A stretch of DNA of 64,000 nucleotides from Palsa-892 sp963751615 (GTDB lineage Bacteria > Pseudomonadota > Alphaproteobacteria > Rhizobiales > Xanthobacteraceae). Where the stretch lies: positions 1,240,001 to 1,304,000 of the forward strand of contig CAVVVG010000005.1 in NCBI GenBank assembly GCA_963751615.1, written 5' to 3'. The notes under the pieces were generated by a model that was not told where the DNA came from, made no database searches, and worked only from the letters and a program-made list of their open reading frames with translations. A program made the translations under genes and the position numbers. How positions within the stretch are numbered: the first letter of the stretch is position 1; each line of letters begins with the position of its first letter. Positions 43,199-52,102 of this stretch are shown in pieces.

Positions 43199-43972
43199 AT
43201 GGCCTATGAAAATATTCGCATCGAAACGCGCGGGCGAGTTGGATTGATAACACTTGACCGCCCCAAAGCACTAAATGCACTGAACAATTCGTTGATCGCG
43301 GAACTAAACCAAGCGCTCGATGAATTCGAGGCCAATGCGGATATCGGCTGCATAGTGTTGACCGGCTCGGAAAAAGCGTTCGCAGCCGGAGCCGACATCA
43401 AGCAGATGCAACCGCTCACATATCCTCATACCTATCTTGAGGATTTTATCGCAGCATCAGAACGCATATCGCGCTGCCGAAAACCGATCATTGCGGCTGT
43501 AGCTGGTTATGCGCTGGGTGGTGGATGCGAACTGGTAATGATGTGTGACATCGTGATGGCTGCCGACACGGCACAGTTTGGCCAGCCGGAAATCAAGCTT
43601 GGAGTGATGCCAGGTATCGGCGGCACACAACGCCTGCCTCGCTACATTGGCAAGGCAAAGGCAATGGATCTTTGTCTCACTGGCCGGATGATGAAAGCTG
43701 ATGAAGCAGAGCGCGCGGGCTTAGTCTCTCGTATCGTTCCTGCAGCGAAACTATTGGAAGAAACCATGAAAGCTGCCGAAGAGATAGCAGCAATGTCACT
43801 CCCTATCCTGATGATGACGAAGGAAAGCGTAAACCAAGCCTACGAAACTACGCTTTCGGCAGGGGTTCGCTTCGAGAGGAGGTTATTCCACTCTATGTTC
43901 TCAACCGCCGATCAGAAGGAGGGCATGAGCGCTTTCATCGACAAGCGGGAACCGAAATTCAAGCATCGCTAG
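43199..43972 (+). CDS. Enoyl-CoA hydratase (crotonase family)
   Basis: A 257-residue crotonase-fold protein. FAAGADIKQMQPL is the first oxyanion-hole block, AVAGYALGGGCELVMMCDIV the second, and FGQPEIKLGVMPGIGGTQRL holds the catalytic Glu pair region. It probably hydrates short-chain enoyl-CoA in beta-oxidation or a related path; the high similarity to the FadB/EchA type fits mitochondrial-like enoyl-CoA hydratase. The start at ATG 43199 has GGAGG 8 bases before it; an ATG at 43193 is too near that site. It lies between mutM and rpsT. Confidence 0.92.
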   Translation: MAYENIRIETRGRVGLITLDRPKALNALNNSLIAELNQALDEFEANADIGCIVLTGSEKAFAAGADIKQMQPLTYPHTYLEDFIAASERISRCRKPIIAAVAGYALGGGCELVMMCDIVMAADTAQFGQPEIKLGVMPGIGGTQRLPRYIGKAKAMDLCLTGRMMKADEAERAGLVSRIVPAAKLLEETMKAAEEIAAMSLPILMMTKESVNQAYETTLSAGVRFERRLFHSMFSTADQKEGMSAFIDKREPKFKHR

Positions 43973-44085
43973 CCCGAAAATGCGCGTTGACGGCTAAGAG
44001 GGGGGCCACTATGGTCCGCCGCATCGCGTTGGTTTTGAGCTCCCCGCGACATTTTATCCAGAAACTTACGAGTTGGACTGAGCGA

Positions 44086-44352
44086 ATGGCCAATACGACA
44101 TCGGCAAAGAAAGCCACGCGCAAAATTGCGCGAAAGACTGAAATCAACAAAAAACGTCGCTCCCGTATGGGCACCTATGTGCGTGCGGTCGAAGAGGCAA
44201 TTAAGGCAGGAGATGGAAAGAAGGCTCGCGAGGCATTGACGCTCGCGGAACCAGAAATTATCCGCGCCGCCCAAAACGGTATCCTTCATCGGAATACCGC
44301 CTCCCGGAAAGTTTCTCGTCTCACCATGAGTGTGCGTAAACTTGGTGCCTGA
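44086..44352 (+). CDS. rpsT: 30S ribosomal protein S20
   Basis: An 88-residue basic protein: MANTTSAKKATRKIARKTEI, then RSRMGTYVRAVEEAI and the C-terminal NTASRKVSRLTMSVRKL. It binds 16S rRNA. The frame is open further upstream, but the family begins at MANTTSAKK. There is no strong Shine-Dalgarno. A terminator follows, and dnaA lies beyond a long non-coding stretch. rpsT upstream of dnaA is common in alphaproteobacteria. Confidence 0.96.
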   Translation: MANTTSAKKATRKIARKTEINKKRRSRMGTYVRAVEEAIKAGDGKKAREALTLAEPEIIRAAQNGILHRNTASRKVSRLTMSVRKLGA

Positions 44353-44379
44353 CGATTTCCTTCATTAGAAATTTGTAAA

Positions 44380-44412
44380 ACGGCGGTCATGAACCGCCGT
44401 TTTTGTTTTTTT
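44380..44412 (+). terminator. Rho-independent terminator after rpsT
   Basis: An 8-bp stem ACGGCGGT/ACCGCCGT with the loop CATGA (44380-44400) is followed by TTTTGTTTTTTT. It lies 27 bp after rpsT and is the clearest terminator in the window. It isolates rpsT from the dnaA control region. Confidence 0.88.
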
Positions 44413-45340
44413 CTTCGAGGTGTTGCTCAAACGCAACGGAAAAAAGCAAAAAAGGGGTGCACGACACCAAAAGTCATGTCAAAATCCTTTTGCGCATTCA
44501 AATTTTCAACGGCTACCTTCATCTCTCCGTCAAAAAAACTTCAAGTAACGCAAAAACTTGGGAGCTAAAGGACGGAGTGGACTTCTGATTCCATGGTTGT
44601 GCGAGCAATCGAGTAAGGCCCGCAACAATTAAAAATGCCTCCCTTGAGTTTTTGCCTTCAAATCTGAGTGGCGGAGATTCCGCTTGATTCACAACGCCCT
44701 TGCGGAAGTTATGTCGTACCCGACCGCGCTTTTGGCCGGTTGCTCACAAGTCTTGCGCTGTGGGCGAAAAAATTTCTTGAAATGAATCATTGCGCACCCA
44801 TAGTGCGCTATGTATCGTTAATTTCAGTTGAGGCCTTTATCTCAGCATCTCGGCCGCGGGTTTTTGAAATTCTGAATTGGCGAATTGAGATCTTGAGCAG
44901 GTTTCGACGGGTCACCGGTTCAATGTGTAACAGTTTGGAATCGGATACCAAATTGTGATCTCTAATGAGTTTGTCTGAGTTAAGATTTGCTGGTCGCTTG
45001 GTGGGAACGAGCTAGAAAATCAAAAAGAGAGAACACTTGGCGCCGCACGGAATTTTTTCGGCGGTGAATGGGGTGGTTATGATTAAAACAGATCAACAAG
45101 AGGGCTGGCGCTTAACAGCAGACGCCGGTCTGGATTTATTCCAGCGTTTTGTCTCACCGCTTTGTACAAGTCTAAGTCGATTGCCGACGCAACCTGTGGC
45201 TGAACCGCCTCTTATATAGCCACTAATTCAATTTTCTGTTCAATCGAGTTTTTCGTTCAGTCCGAGTGGCAATCTTCTTCGAGGCAGAAGGATCCAGCAT
45301 CAGTTCTTAATATCGCGCCGGAATGGCAGCGGAGTTCGAA
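44413..45340 (+). promoter_or_regulatory. Long AT-rich control region upstream of dnaA, possibly containing the origin
   Basis: About 930 bp without a gene I can support. Five GANTC sites, the target of the CcrM methylase, lie at 44587, 44676, 44686, 44784 and 44938, more than chance in 356 bp (about 1.4 expected). CcrM control of dnaA is known in Caulobacter. One near-consensus DnaA box, TGATTCACA (44685-44693, one mismatch), overlaps the third site, but no exact box is seen. A 6-bp hairpin GCGCAC/GTGCGC (44792-44808) follows the fourth site. No hemE or parA, the usual origin neighbours, is in the window, so an origin here is only possible. Confidence 0.5.
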
Positions 45341-46795
45341 ATGGCAATCCAAAAACAAGAACTTTCAGAAAACAGCGATGTGGTGCGTTGGGATCGTGTG
45401 CGTCGCAGACTGCGCGCCGAGGTCGGAGAGGATGTTTATTCAAGCTGGTTCGCACGTATGGAAATTGAAAATTGTGGTGCTGAAAGCGTACGGCTCTCGG
45501 TTCCGACACGTTTCTTGCGAAATTGGATTCAGTCGCATTATGCGGAGCGTTTGATCGTTCTCTGGCGCGGAGAGTCACCGACGGTAAAGAAGATAGATCT
45601 CGTCGTTCGTTCGGCGGTCGCTCGGACGGCAGCCACCAACCTTCACTCGAATGCAATGACTACAAAACCTGAAGTGACCTCACGAGCGAATATAGTTGGA
45701 AAGACACTTCCATTGAGCGGTCCCACCCTGGTCACACGCTCAGATCGTGCCGGCAGTTCCCCTCTCGACCCCCGACTGACGTTTTCGACGTTCCTCGTTG
45801 GACGCTCGAATGCCTTGGCACATGCGGCGGCGCGTCAGGTGGCGGACGCTGAAGCGGGAACAGGTGCCCGATTTAATCCCTTGTATGTTTATGCATCAGT
45901 GGGGCTCGGCAAAACACATCTTCTGCAGTCCATCGCATGGGCCGGCGAACAAAATGGACGGCGGGTAAGTTATCTCACCGCAGAAAAATTCATGTACGGC
46001 TTCGTGGCGGCACTGAAGAACCAGTCCGCGATCGCCTTCAAGGAGGCTCTTCGTGGTATCGATGCGCTCGTGATTGACGATTTGCAATTCCTTCAGGGGA
46101 AAAGCGTCCAACAGGAATTTTGCCACACCCTAAACGCGCTGATCGATGCCGGACGGCAAGTTGTCGTTGCAGCTGACCGCGCGCCGCCCGAGCTCGAGAT
46201 GCTTGAAGACCGCGTGCGCTCGCGTCTCGCTGGTGGGTTGGTCGTCGAAATTGCGACCCTCGAAGAGGAGCTGCGCTTACGTATACTGGAATCGCGCATG
46301 GCGTCGCTGAAATTGGAACACCCTGGCTTTGAAGTCCCTCCTGCGGTGATTTTGCATGTTGCCCATCAGGTGACTCAAAACGGCCGTGATCTCGACGGAG
46401 CGATGACGCGATTGCTTGCCCACAATCAATTGAGCGGCCGGCCGGTTACGATTGAGCTTGCCGACGAGGTGATCCGTGATCTCATAAGGCCGGCGGATCC
46501 TCGCCGTATCCGTGTCGAGGATATTTTGCGGATTGTTGCCAAGCATTATGGGGTTACGCGCGCAGATCTACTATCGTCCCGCCGCACGGCGAATGTCGTC
46601 AGGCCCCGCCAAATCGCCATGTATCTTGCCAAAACCCTTACTTTGCGCTCGCTTCCTGAGATTGGCCGGCGTTTCGGTGGGCGAGATCATACTACGGTGT
46701 TACATGCTGTTCGAAAGATCGATGGACTCGTTTCGGGAGATAAGGCGCTCGCCGAGGAACTGGAAGTATTGAAGCGTTTACTGCTAGAGACATGA
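45341..46795 (+). CDS. dnaA: Chromosomal replication initiator DnaA
   Basis: DnaA opens the origin and loads DnaB. The 484-residue protein has domain I (WDRVRRRLRAEVGEDVYSSW), a linker, the AAA+ domain with VGLGKTHLLQSIAW, Walker B ALVIDDLQFLQGK and the sensor EMLEDRVRSRLAGG, then domain IV with LPEIGRRFGGRDHTTVLHAV, the box-binding signature. The Walker A begins with Ala-Ser where many DnaA have Gly-Gly. I start at ATG 45341, 6 bases after GGAG; an ATG at 45323 lacks such a site. dnaN follows after 122 bp, with gyrB beyond recF. Confidence 0.96.
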   Translation: MAIQKQELSENSDVVRWDRVRRRLRAEVGEDVYSSWFARMEIENCGAESVRLSVPTRFLRNWIQSHYAERLIVLWRGESPTVKKIDLVVRSAVARTAATNLHSNAMTTKPEVTSRANIVGKTLPLSGPTLVTRSDRAGSSPLDPRLTFSTFLVGRSNALAHAAARQVADAEAGTGARFNPLYVYASVGLGKTHLLQSIAWAGEQNGRRVSYLTAEKFMYGFVAALKNQSAIAFKEALRGIDALVIDDLQFLQGKSVQQEFCHTLNALIDAGRQVVVAADRAPPELEMLEDRVRSRLAGGLVVEIATLEEELRLRILESRMASLKLEHPGFEVPPAVILHVAHQVTQNGRDLDGAMTRLLAHNQLSGRPVTIELADEVIRDLIRPADPRRIRVEDILRIVAKHYGVTRADLLSSRRTANVVRPRQIAMYLAKTLTLRSLPEIGRRFGGRDHTTVLHAVRKIDGLVSGDKALAEELEVLKRLLLET

Positions 46796-46917
46796 CCCAG
46801 CTTAATCTAAGCAAAGCTCTTGCGGAATCGTGAGCAAAACGCCAATGTTTTCAGGCCGGCCGCGAGCCTCAAGCGCGCGACGGGCCCTTGAGATAAACTC
46901 ATCCGGATTGTTAGCTT

Positions 46918-48033
46918 ATGAAGGTTACCGTCGAGCGTGCCGAACTTCTCAGGTCGCTCTCCCATGTTCACCGCGTGGTCGAGCGCAGGAATACAATTCC
47001 AATTCTAGCCAATGTCTTAATCAGAGCGGGCAAGAACGGCCTTGAATTGAAGGCCACTGACCTCGATCTCGAAATCGTGGAGACTTTACCGGCCGAGGTA
47101 AAGCAAGCTGGTTCTACGACAGTGCCGGCGCATATGATCTACGACATCGTGCGCAAATTACCCGAAGGCGCGCAGGTCGAATTGCAGGCAGGTAGTGACC
47201 GGGGCTCGATTACGCTTCGCGCAGGGCGCTCGCGCTTCACTTTGCAGACATTGCCGGAAACGGATTTTCCGGATCTTGCCGCGGGCGAATTGCCGCATAA
47301 GTTTACGCTGGCAACGGCTGACTTGAAACGGCTTATCAATAAAACTCAGTTCGCGATCTCAACTGAGGAGACTCGCTATTATCTGAACGGAATTTACCTG
47401 CATGTGGTCGAGGAAAAAACCGCAAAACTTCGCTCCGTGGCAACCGATGGTCATCGTTTAGCCCAGGTCGAAATTCTGGCACCCAAAGGAGCGGTGGGAA
47501 TGCCGGGCGTAATTGTACCGCGCAAGACGGTCACCGAGCTTCAAAAACTGGTGGAGGATGGCGGCGAAGAAGTCGAAATCGAACTTTCCGCTTCGAAGAT
47601 ACGTTTTTCTTTTGGCAAAGTGACACTAACTTCCAAACTGATCGACGGAACGTTCCCAGATTATGGGCGCGTCATTCCCGCCAGCAACGACAAAACATTG
47701 ATCGTCGAAAGGGCCGAATTTGCCGCGGCAGTCGATCGTGTCTCAACGATATCGAGCGAACGTGGCCGGGCGGTGAAACTATCCCTGCACGACGGCAAAC
47801 TCACGCTTTCGGTTACCAATCCCGATTCTGGCAGTGCCACCGAGGAGCTCGAAGTGGACTACAGCGCCGATGCGCTCGATATCGGTTTTAATAGCCGATA
47901 TCTCCTCGACATCACCGCGCAATTGGAGGGCGAAAGAGCTGAGTTGAAACTTGCGGATCCCGGCTCACCGACATTGTTGCGCGATCAGGACGCGAGCGGC
48001 GCGCTCTACGTGCTGATGCCGATGCGGGTGTGA
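46918..48033 (+). CDS. dnaN: DNA polymerase III beta sliding clamp DnaN
   Basis: The clamp encircles DNA and tethers polymerase III. At 371 residues it has three repeated folds, visible as MKVTVERAELLRSLSHVHRVVERRNTIPILANV-type starts (the first is at the N-terminus), VATDGHRLAQVEI, and the end ASGALYVLMPMRV typical of the peptide-binding pocket. The stop overlaps recF as GTGA. dnaA-dnaN-recF-gyrB is the classic bacterial order, here with every gene present. Confidence 0.97.
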   Translation: MKVTVERAELLRSLSHVHRVVERRNTIPILANVLIRAGKNGLELKATDLDLEIVETLPAEVKQAGSTTVPAHMIYDIVRKLPEGAQVELQAGSDRGSITLRAGRSRFTLQTLPETDFPDLAAGELPHKFTLATADLKRLINKTQFAISTEETRYYLNGIYLHVVEEKTAKLRSVATDGHRLAQVEILAPKGAVGMPGVIVPRKTVTELQKLVEDGGEEVEIELSASKIRFSFGKVTLTSKLIDGTFPDYGRVIPASNDKTLIVERAEFAAAVDRVSTISSERGRAVKLSLHDGKLTLSVTNPDSGSATEELEVDYSADALDIGFNSRYLLDITAQLEGERAELKLADPGSPTLLRDQDASGALYVLMPMRV

Positions 48034-49229
48034 CTGGGCCAAAGCCAAAAGTTTTTTCCGATGCGCAAGTCGCCGTTCGTCCGTTCGCGCGCATCTGGCG
48101 CCTTCAACTCACGAATTTTCGCTCCTATCGCCGCGCGGAACTAAAGATAAGCGGGGGACCCGTCCTGCTTCTCGGCCAGAATGGAGCCGGCAAAACGAAT
48201 TTGCTTGAAGCATTATCATTTCTTGCTCCCGGCCGTGGGCTTCGCCGCGCGACGCTTGAAGACGTCGGCGCAAGCGAAGGCGATGGCTCTTGGGCGATTG
48301 CAGCGGAAGTAGAAGGTGCCTTAGGTCGGGCCCATCTTGGCACGGGCATCGAACCGCCCATGGAAGGCTCTTCGTCAACGCGTCGATGTCGCATCAATCT
48401 TGAAAATGTCTCATCTGCCACAGCATTTGCCAGTCACCTTCGAGTCGTATGGCTTGTTCCGGAGATGGACGGCTTGTTTCTCGGCTCGGCTGGCGATCGG
48501 CGCCGCTTTCTAGATCGCCTCGTTTTGGCGATCGACGTGGACCATGGTTCACGAGTTTCGGCGCTGGAGCGCGCTTTACGTTCACGCAATCGTCTTCTTG
48601 AGGACGGTGTCCCAGACCCGCGCTGGCTAGATGCGGTCGAACACGAAGTCGCAGAACTGGCAGTCGCTGTTGCGGCCGCGCGATCCGAATGTGTCAGTAG
48701 ACTCCGCGCCGAAATTGAGGCGGCACAGGAGTCGGCTTCGCTGTTCCCGGTTGCAGAGCTTTACATCGACGGTTGGATGGAAGCCGCAGTCAATGAGGTT
48801 GCCGCGATCGAGATCGAGGACAGATATCGGAAAAGTTTGCGCGATGCCCGCGAACGTGATCGCGCTGCAGGCCGTACGCTCGATGGTCCGCATCGCAGCG
48901 ATCTCATCTTGATTCATAAATTGAAAAATATTCCCGCCGCACAGGCCTCTACTGGTGAACGCAAGGCGCTTCTTGTTGGTGTTGTGCTTTCGCATGCTCG
49001 TGTGGTTGCGGCGATGCACGGTCTTGCGCCGATAATGCTGCTCGATGATGTTTCGGCCTTTCTGGATGAGGAACGACGCGTGGCGCTGTTCGAATTGCTC
49101 GCGCATTTCGATGCCCAAGTTTTTATGACGGGTGTGGACCCGGCATCCTTCGCAAGCCTGGGTAGCAGCGCAGAACGATTTTCCGTCACAGCTGGGAACA
49201 TTGTCCCGATGCGGTTCGCGAGAAACTGA
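48030..49229 (+). CDS. recF: DNA replication and repair protein RecF
   Basis: RecF binds single/double-strand junctions and, with RecO and RecR, loads RecA. The 399-residue SMC-like ATPase has Walker A VLLLGQNGAGKTNLLEALSF, the RFLDRLVLAID block, the signature loop with QASTGERKALLVGVVL, and Walker B PIMLLDDVSAFLDEERR. The GTG start overlaps the dnaN stop. The N-terminus has about 20 more residues than the E. coli protein, whose start would match at LQLTNFRSYR, so a later start cannot be excluded, though none shows a better site. Confidence 0.94.
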   Translation: MTGPKPKVFSDAQVAVRPFARIWRLQLTNFRSYRRAELKISGGPVLLLGQNGAGKTNLLEALSFLAPGRGLRRATLEDVGASEGDGSWAIAAEVEGALGRAHLGTGIEPPMEGSSSTRRCRINLENVSSATAFASHLRVVWLVPEMDGLFLGSAGDRRRFLDRLVLAIDVDHGSRVSALERALRSRNRLLEDGVPDPRWLDAVEHEVAELAVAVAAARSECVSRLRAEIEAAQESASLFPVAELYIDGWMEAAVNEVAAIEIEDRYRKSLRDARERDRAAGRTLDGPHRSDLILIHKLKNIPAAQASTGERKALLVGVVLSHARVVAAMHGLAPIMLLDDVSAFLDEERRVALFELLAHFDAQVFMTGVDPASFASLGSSAERFSVTAGNIVPMRFARN

Positions 49230-49421
49230 CGGGAGCTAGTTGATGAATTTCGTAATTTTGGGGATTGATTTAAGGGCTAGAGTTTTTCCACAGTAAAAAC
49301 CTAAAACCGTTGTTATATCAATATATTACGGGGGCGATATTGGCCTAGTATCGGGCCTTTTTTCGTGCGAAATCAACGCTACATTTCTCCATAATTTTCC
49401 TCTGATTCGAGACCCCTAAAA

Positions 49422-51875
49422 ATGGCCAAGCCCCCGAAAAAAGGCGGCGCCTCGAAAGACGATTCCAAGGATAAATCCAAGGAATATGGCGCCGAATCAA
49501 TTCAGGTCCTGAAGGGCCTCGAAGCCGTTCGAAAACGGCCGGGCATGTATATCGGCGATACCGACGATGGCTCCGGCCTGCACCACATGGTCTATGAGGT
49601 CGTCGACAATGCAATCGACGAGGCGCTCGCCGGTTATGCGACCCACATCGAAGTTGAATTGAATGCCGACGGCTCGGTTACCGTAACTGACGACGGTCGC
49701 GGCATCCCAACCGATATCCATAAGGAAGAAAAGATTTCCGCTGCCGAAGTTATCATGACGCAATTACATGCGGGCGGGAAATTCAATCACGATTCCTACA
49801 AAGTGTCGGGCGGCCTGCATGGCGTTGGTGTTTCGGTCGTGAACGCGCTGTCGAGCCGGCTCGATCTTACAGTCTGGCGGGATGGCAAAGAGCATTTTAT
49901 GCGATTTAGCGACGGCAAAGCCGACGCGCCGCTAAAAGTTAGCGCAAAGCACACCGACAAACGTGGAACACGGGTCAGATTTTGGCCAAGCACTGAGGTC
50001 TTTACCAAAACCGAATTTGATCTCGCGACCCTGGAACATCGCTTGCGCGAGCTTGCCTTCCTCAATTCTGGGGTGAAGATCACGCTTTCAGATTTACGAG
50101 GGCCGGAACCGAAAATTGAGGAGATGATATACGAAGGCGGAGTCGAGGCCTTCGTACGTTATCTCGATCGCAACAAGCAATCGCTGATTCCAGCACCGAT
50201 CGTGATCCGGGGCGAACGAGAGAAAGTGACTGTCGAAGCGGCGCTGTCCTGGAATGACAGTTATCACGAAACAATTCTCTGTTTCACCAACAATATTCCG
50301 CAGCGTGATCGCGGCACGCACTTCACTGGATTCGCCGCAGCGTTGACCCGCGAGGTGATCCGCTATGTGGAAAATCTGGGTCTCAGCAAAAAAGAAAAAG
50401 TTGAGCTCTCCGGCGAGGACTGCCGCGAAGGATTGACGGCAGTTCTTTCGATCAAGGTACCGGATCCAAAGTTTTCTTCGCAAACCAAGGATAAACTTGT
50501 CTCGTCGGAAGTGCGCCCCGTCGTCGAAACCATCGTAAGCGACGCATTGCAGACGTGGCTCGAAAAACATCCGGCCGAATCCAAGGGACTGATCGGAAAG
50601 GTTGTTGAAGCTGCCGCTGCCCGCGAAGCGGCGCGCAAAGCGCGCGAGCTTACACGTCGCAAGGGCGCGCTCGATATTTCGTCGTTGCCGGGGAAACTCG
50701 CCGACTGTCAGGAGCGTGATCCCGCGAAATCCGAGCTGTTTATTGTAGAGGGTGACTCTGCGGGCGGTTCCGCAAAGCAGGCGCGCGATCGCGCCTTTCA
50801 GGCCGTACTGCCGCTACGCGGCAAGATATTGAATGTAGAGCGCGCACGTTTCGATAAGATGCTTTCCTCGGAGCAGGTTGGCACATTAATCACGGCCCTC
50901 GGCACTGGAGTGGGACGCGACGATTTCGATCCATCGAAGCTCCGCTATCACAAGATTATCATCATGACAGACGCCGATGTGGACGGCTCCCACATTCGAA
51001 CACTTTTATTGACGTTCTTCTTCCGCCAGATGAAGGAATTAATTGAGCAGGGTCGTATCTTCATCGCGCAGCCACCTCTCTACAAAGTCGCGCGTGGAAA
51101 GTCGGAGCAATATTTGAAGGATGAACGCGCCCTGGAAGATTATCTAATTAATGCCGGTCTGGAAGAATGCGTCCTTAAGCTCGCAAGCCGCGAACAGCGG
51201 GCGGGAGCCGATCTCGCGGCCTTGATCGAAGAAGCGCGCAGCGCGCGCGCCGTTCTCAAGTCTCTGCATCCCCGTTACGACCGCTCTGTTATCGAACAGA
51301 CTGCCATCGCGGGTGCGATGTCGCCGACCATCCTTTCTGATGCAAAATCAGCCAAGGCCGCCGCAGCATATGTGGCGAAACGTCTTGACGCGGTTTCCGA
51401 AGAAACCGAACGCGGTTGGGAAGGCAGCAATGATGAAAATGGATTCAAGTTCTGGCGCACTGTGCGGGGGGTGCGTGAGGAAGCAATTGTAGATCAAGCG
51501 TTTCTTGGATCCTCCGATGCGCGCAAACTCGATGCCATGGCTCCGCGGTTACAGGAGATTTATGCCAAGCCGGCAAAATTCTCCCGCAAAGGCGAAGAGA
51601 GGGCCGTCTATGGTCCGGTGGGCCTGTTCGAGGCTATCACCGCGATGGGCCGCAAGGGCGTGACGTTGCAACGCTATAAAGGCCTGGGCGAAATGAATCC
51701 TGAACAGCTTTGGGAAACGACACTCGATGTGAATGCGCGCTCGCTGCTGCAGGTTAAAATCAAGGAGGTCGATGAGGCCGACGATCTTTTCACCAAACTA
51801 ATGGGCGATGTCGTCGAACCTCGCCGCGAATTCATTCAGGAGAACGCGCTTTCCGTCGCCAATCTTGACGTCTGA
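49422..51875 (+). CDS. gyrB: DNA gyrase subunit B
   Basis: GyrB carries the ATPase of gyrase, which puts negative supercoils into DNA. The 817-residue protein has a Lys-rich start, VRKRPGMYIGDTDDGSGLHH, the ATP loop VVDNAIDEALAGYA and VTDDGRGIPTDIH, SGGLHGVGVSVVNALS, and the Toprim domain with EGDSAGGSAKQARDR and DADVDGSHIRTLLLTFFFR. The ATG has no clear Shine-Dalgarno. The 192 bp after recF hold one DnaA-box-like sequence (TTTTCCACA at 49284-49292, one mismatch) and an AT-rich stretch. Confidence 0.97.
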   Translation: MAKPPKKGGASKDDSKDKSKEYGAESIQVLKGLEAVRKRPGMYIGDTDDGSGLHHMVYEVVDNAIDEALAGYATHIEVELNADGSVTVTDDGRGIPTDIHKEEKISAAEVIMTQLHAGGKFNHDSYKVSGGLHGVGVSVVNALSSRLDLTVWRDGKEHFMRFSDGKADAPLKVSAKHTDKRGTRVRFWPSTEVFTKTEFDLATLEHRLRELAFLNSGVKITLSDLRGPEPKIEEMIYEGGVEAFVRYLDRNKQSLIPAPIVIRGEREKVTVEAALSWNDSYHETILCFTNNIPQRDRGTHFTGFAAALTREVIRYVENLGLSKKEKVELSGEDCREGLTAVLSIKVPDPKFSSQTKDKLVSSEVRPVVETIVSDALQTWLEKHPAESKGLIGKVVEAAAAREAARKARELTRRKGALDISSLPGKLADCQERDPAKSELFIVEGDSAGGSAKQARDRAFQAVLPLRGKILNVERARFDKMLSSEQVGTLITALGTGVGRDDFDPSKLRYHKIIIMTDADVDGSHIRTLLLTFFFRQMKELIEQGRIFIAQPPLYKVARGKSEQYLKDERALEDYLINAGLEECVLKLASREQRAGADLAALIEEARSARAVLKSLHPRYDRSVIEQTAIAGAMSPTILSDAKSAKAAAAYVAKRLDAVSEETERGWEGSNDENGFKFWRTVRGVREEAIVDQAFLGSSDARKLDAMAPRLQEIYAKPAKFSRKGEERAVYGPVGLFEAITAMGRKGVTLQRYKGLGEMNPEQLWETTLDVNARSLLQVKIKEVDEADDLFTKLMGDVVEPRREFIQENALSVANLDV

Positions 51876-52102
51876 TAGAAGAGTGATCTGTGAGAAAAAA
51901 CGACCATCATTTTTTTGGCGGGCAGCCTTGCTTGACTTAAAATAAGTTGGGGAATCATTGAATTCTACTGTGTATATGCTGCGAACGTGGTCCACGACGC
52001 GCTCGAGCGTGCTTAGACCGAAAATATGCATCGGGACAAAGGGCGTGGGACAGGGCCACTTCAAGCACTTTCCGCCCATCGCAGGATCGGCGATAAGAAG
52101 GC

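Noticed and set aside
44668..45219. Open frames at 44668-44958 and 45037-45219 in the dnaA upstream region
   Set aside because: Short, with no recognised family, no good ribosome-binding sites, and lying in a region of regulatory character.
49230..49421. Replication origin between recF and gyrB
   Set aside because: Only one near-consensus DnaA box (49284-49292) and a short AT-rich tract are seen, too little to claim an origin.
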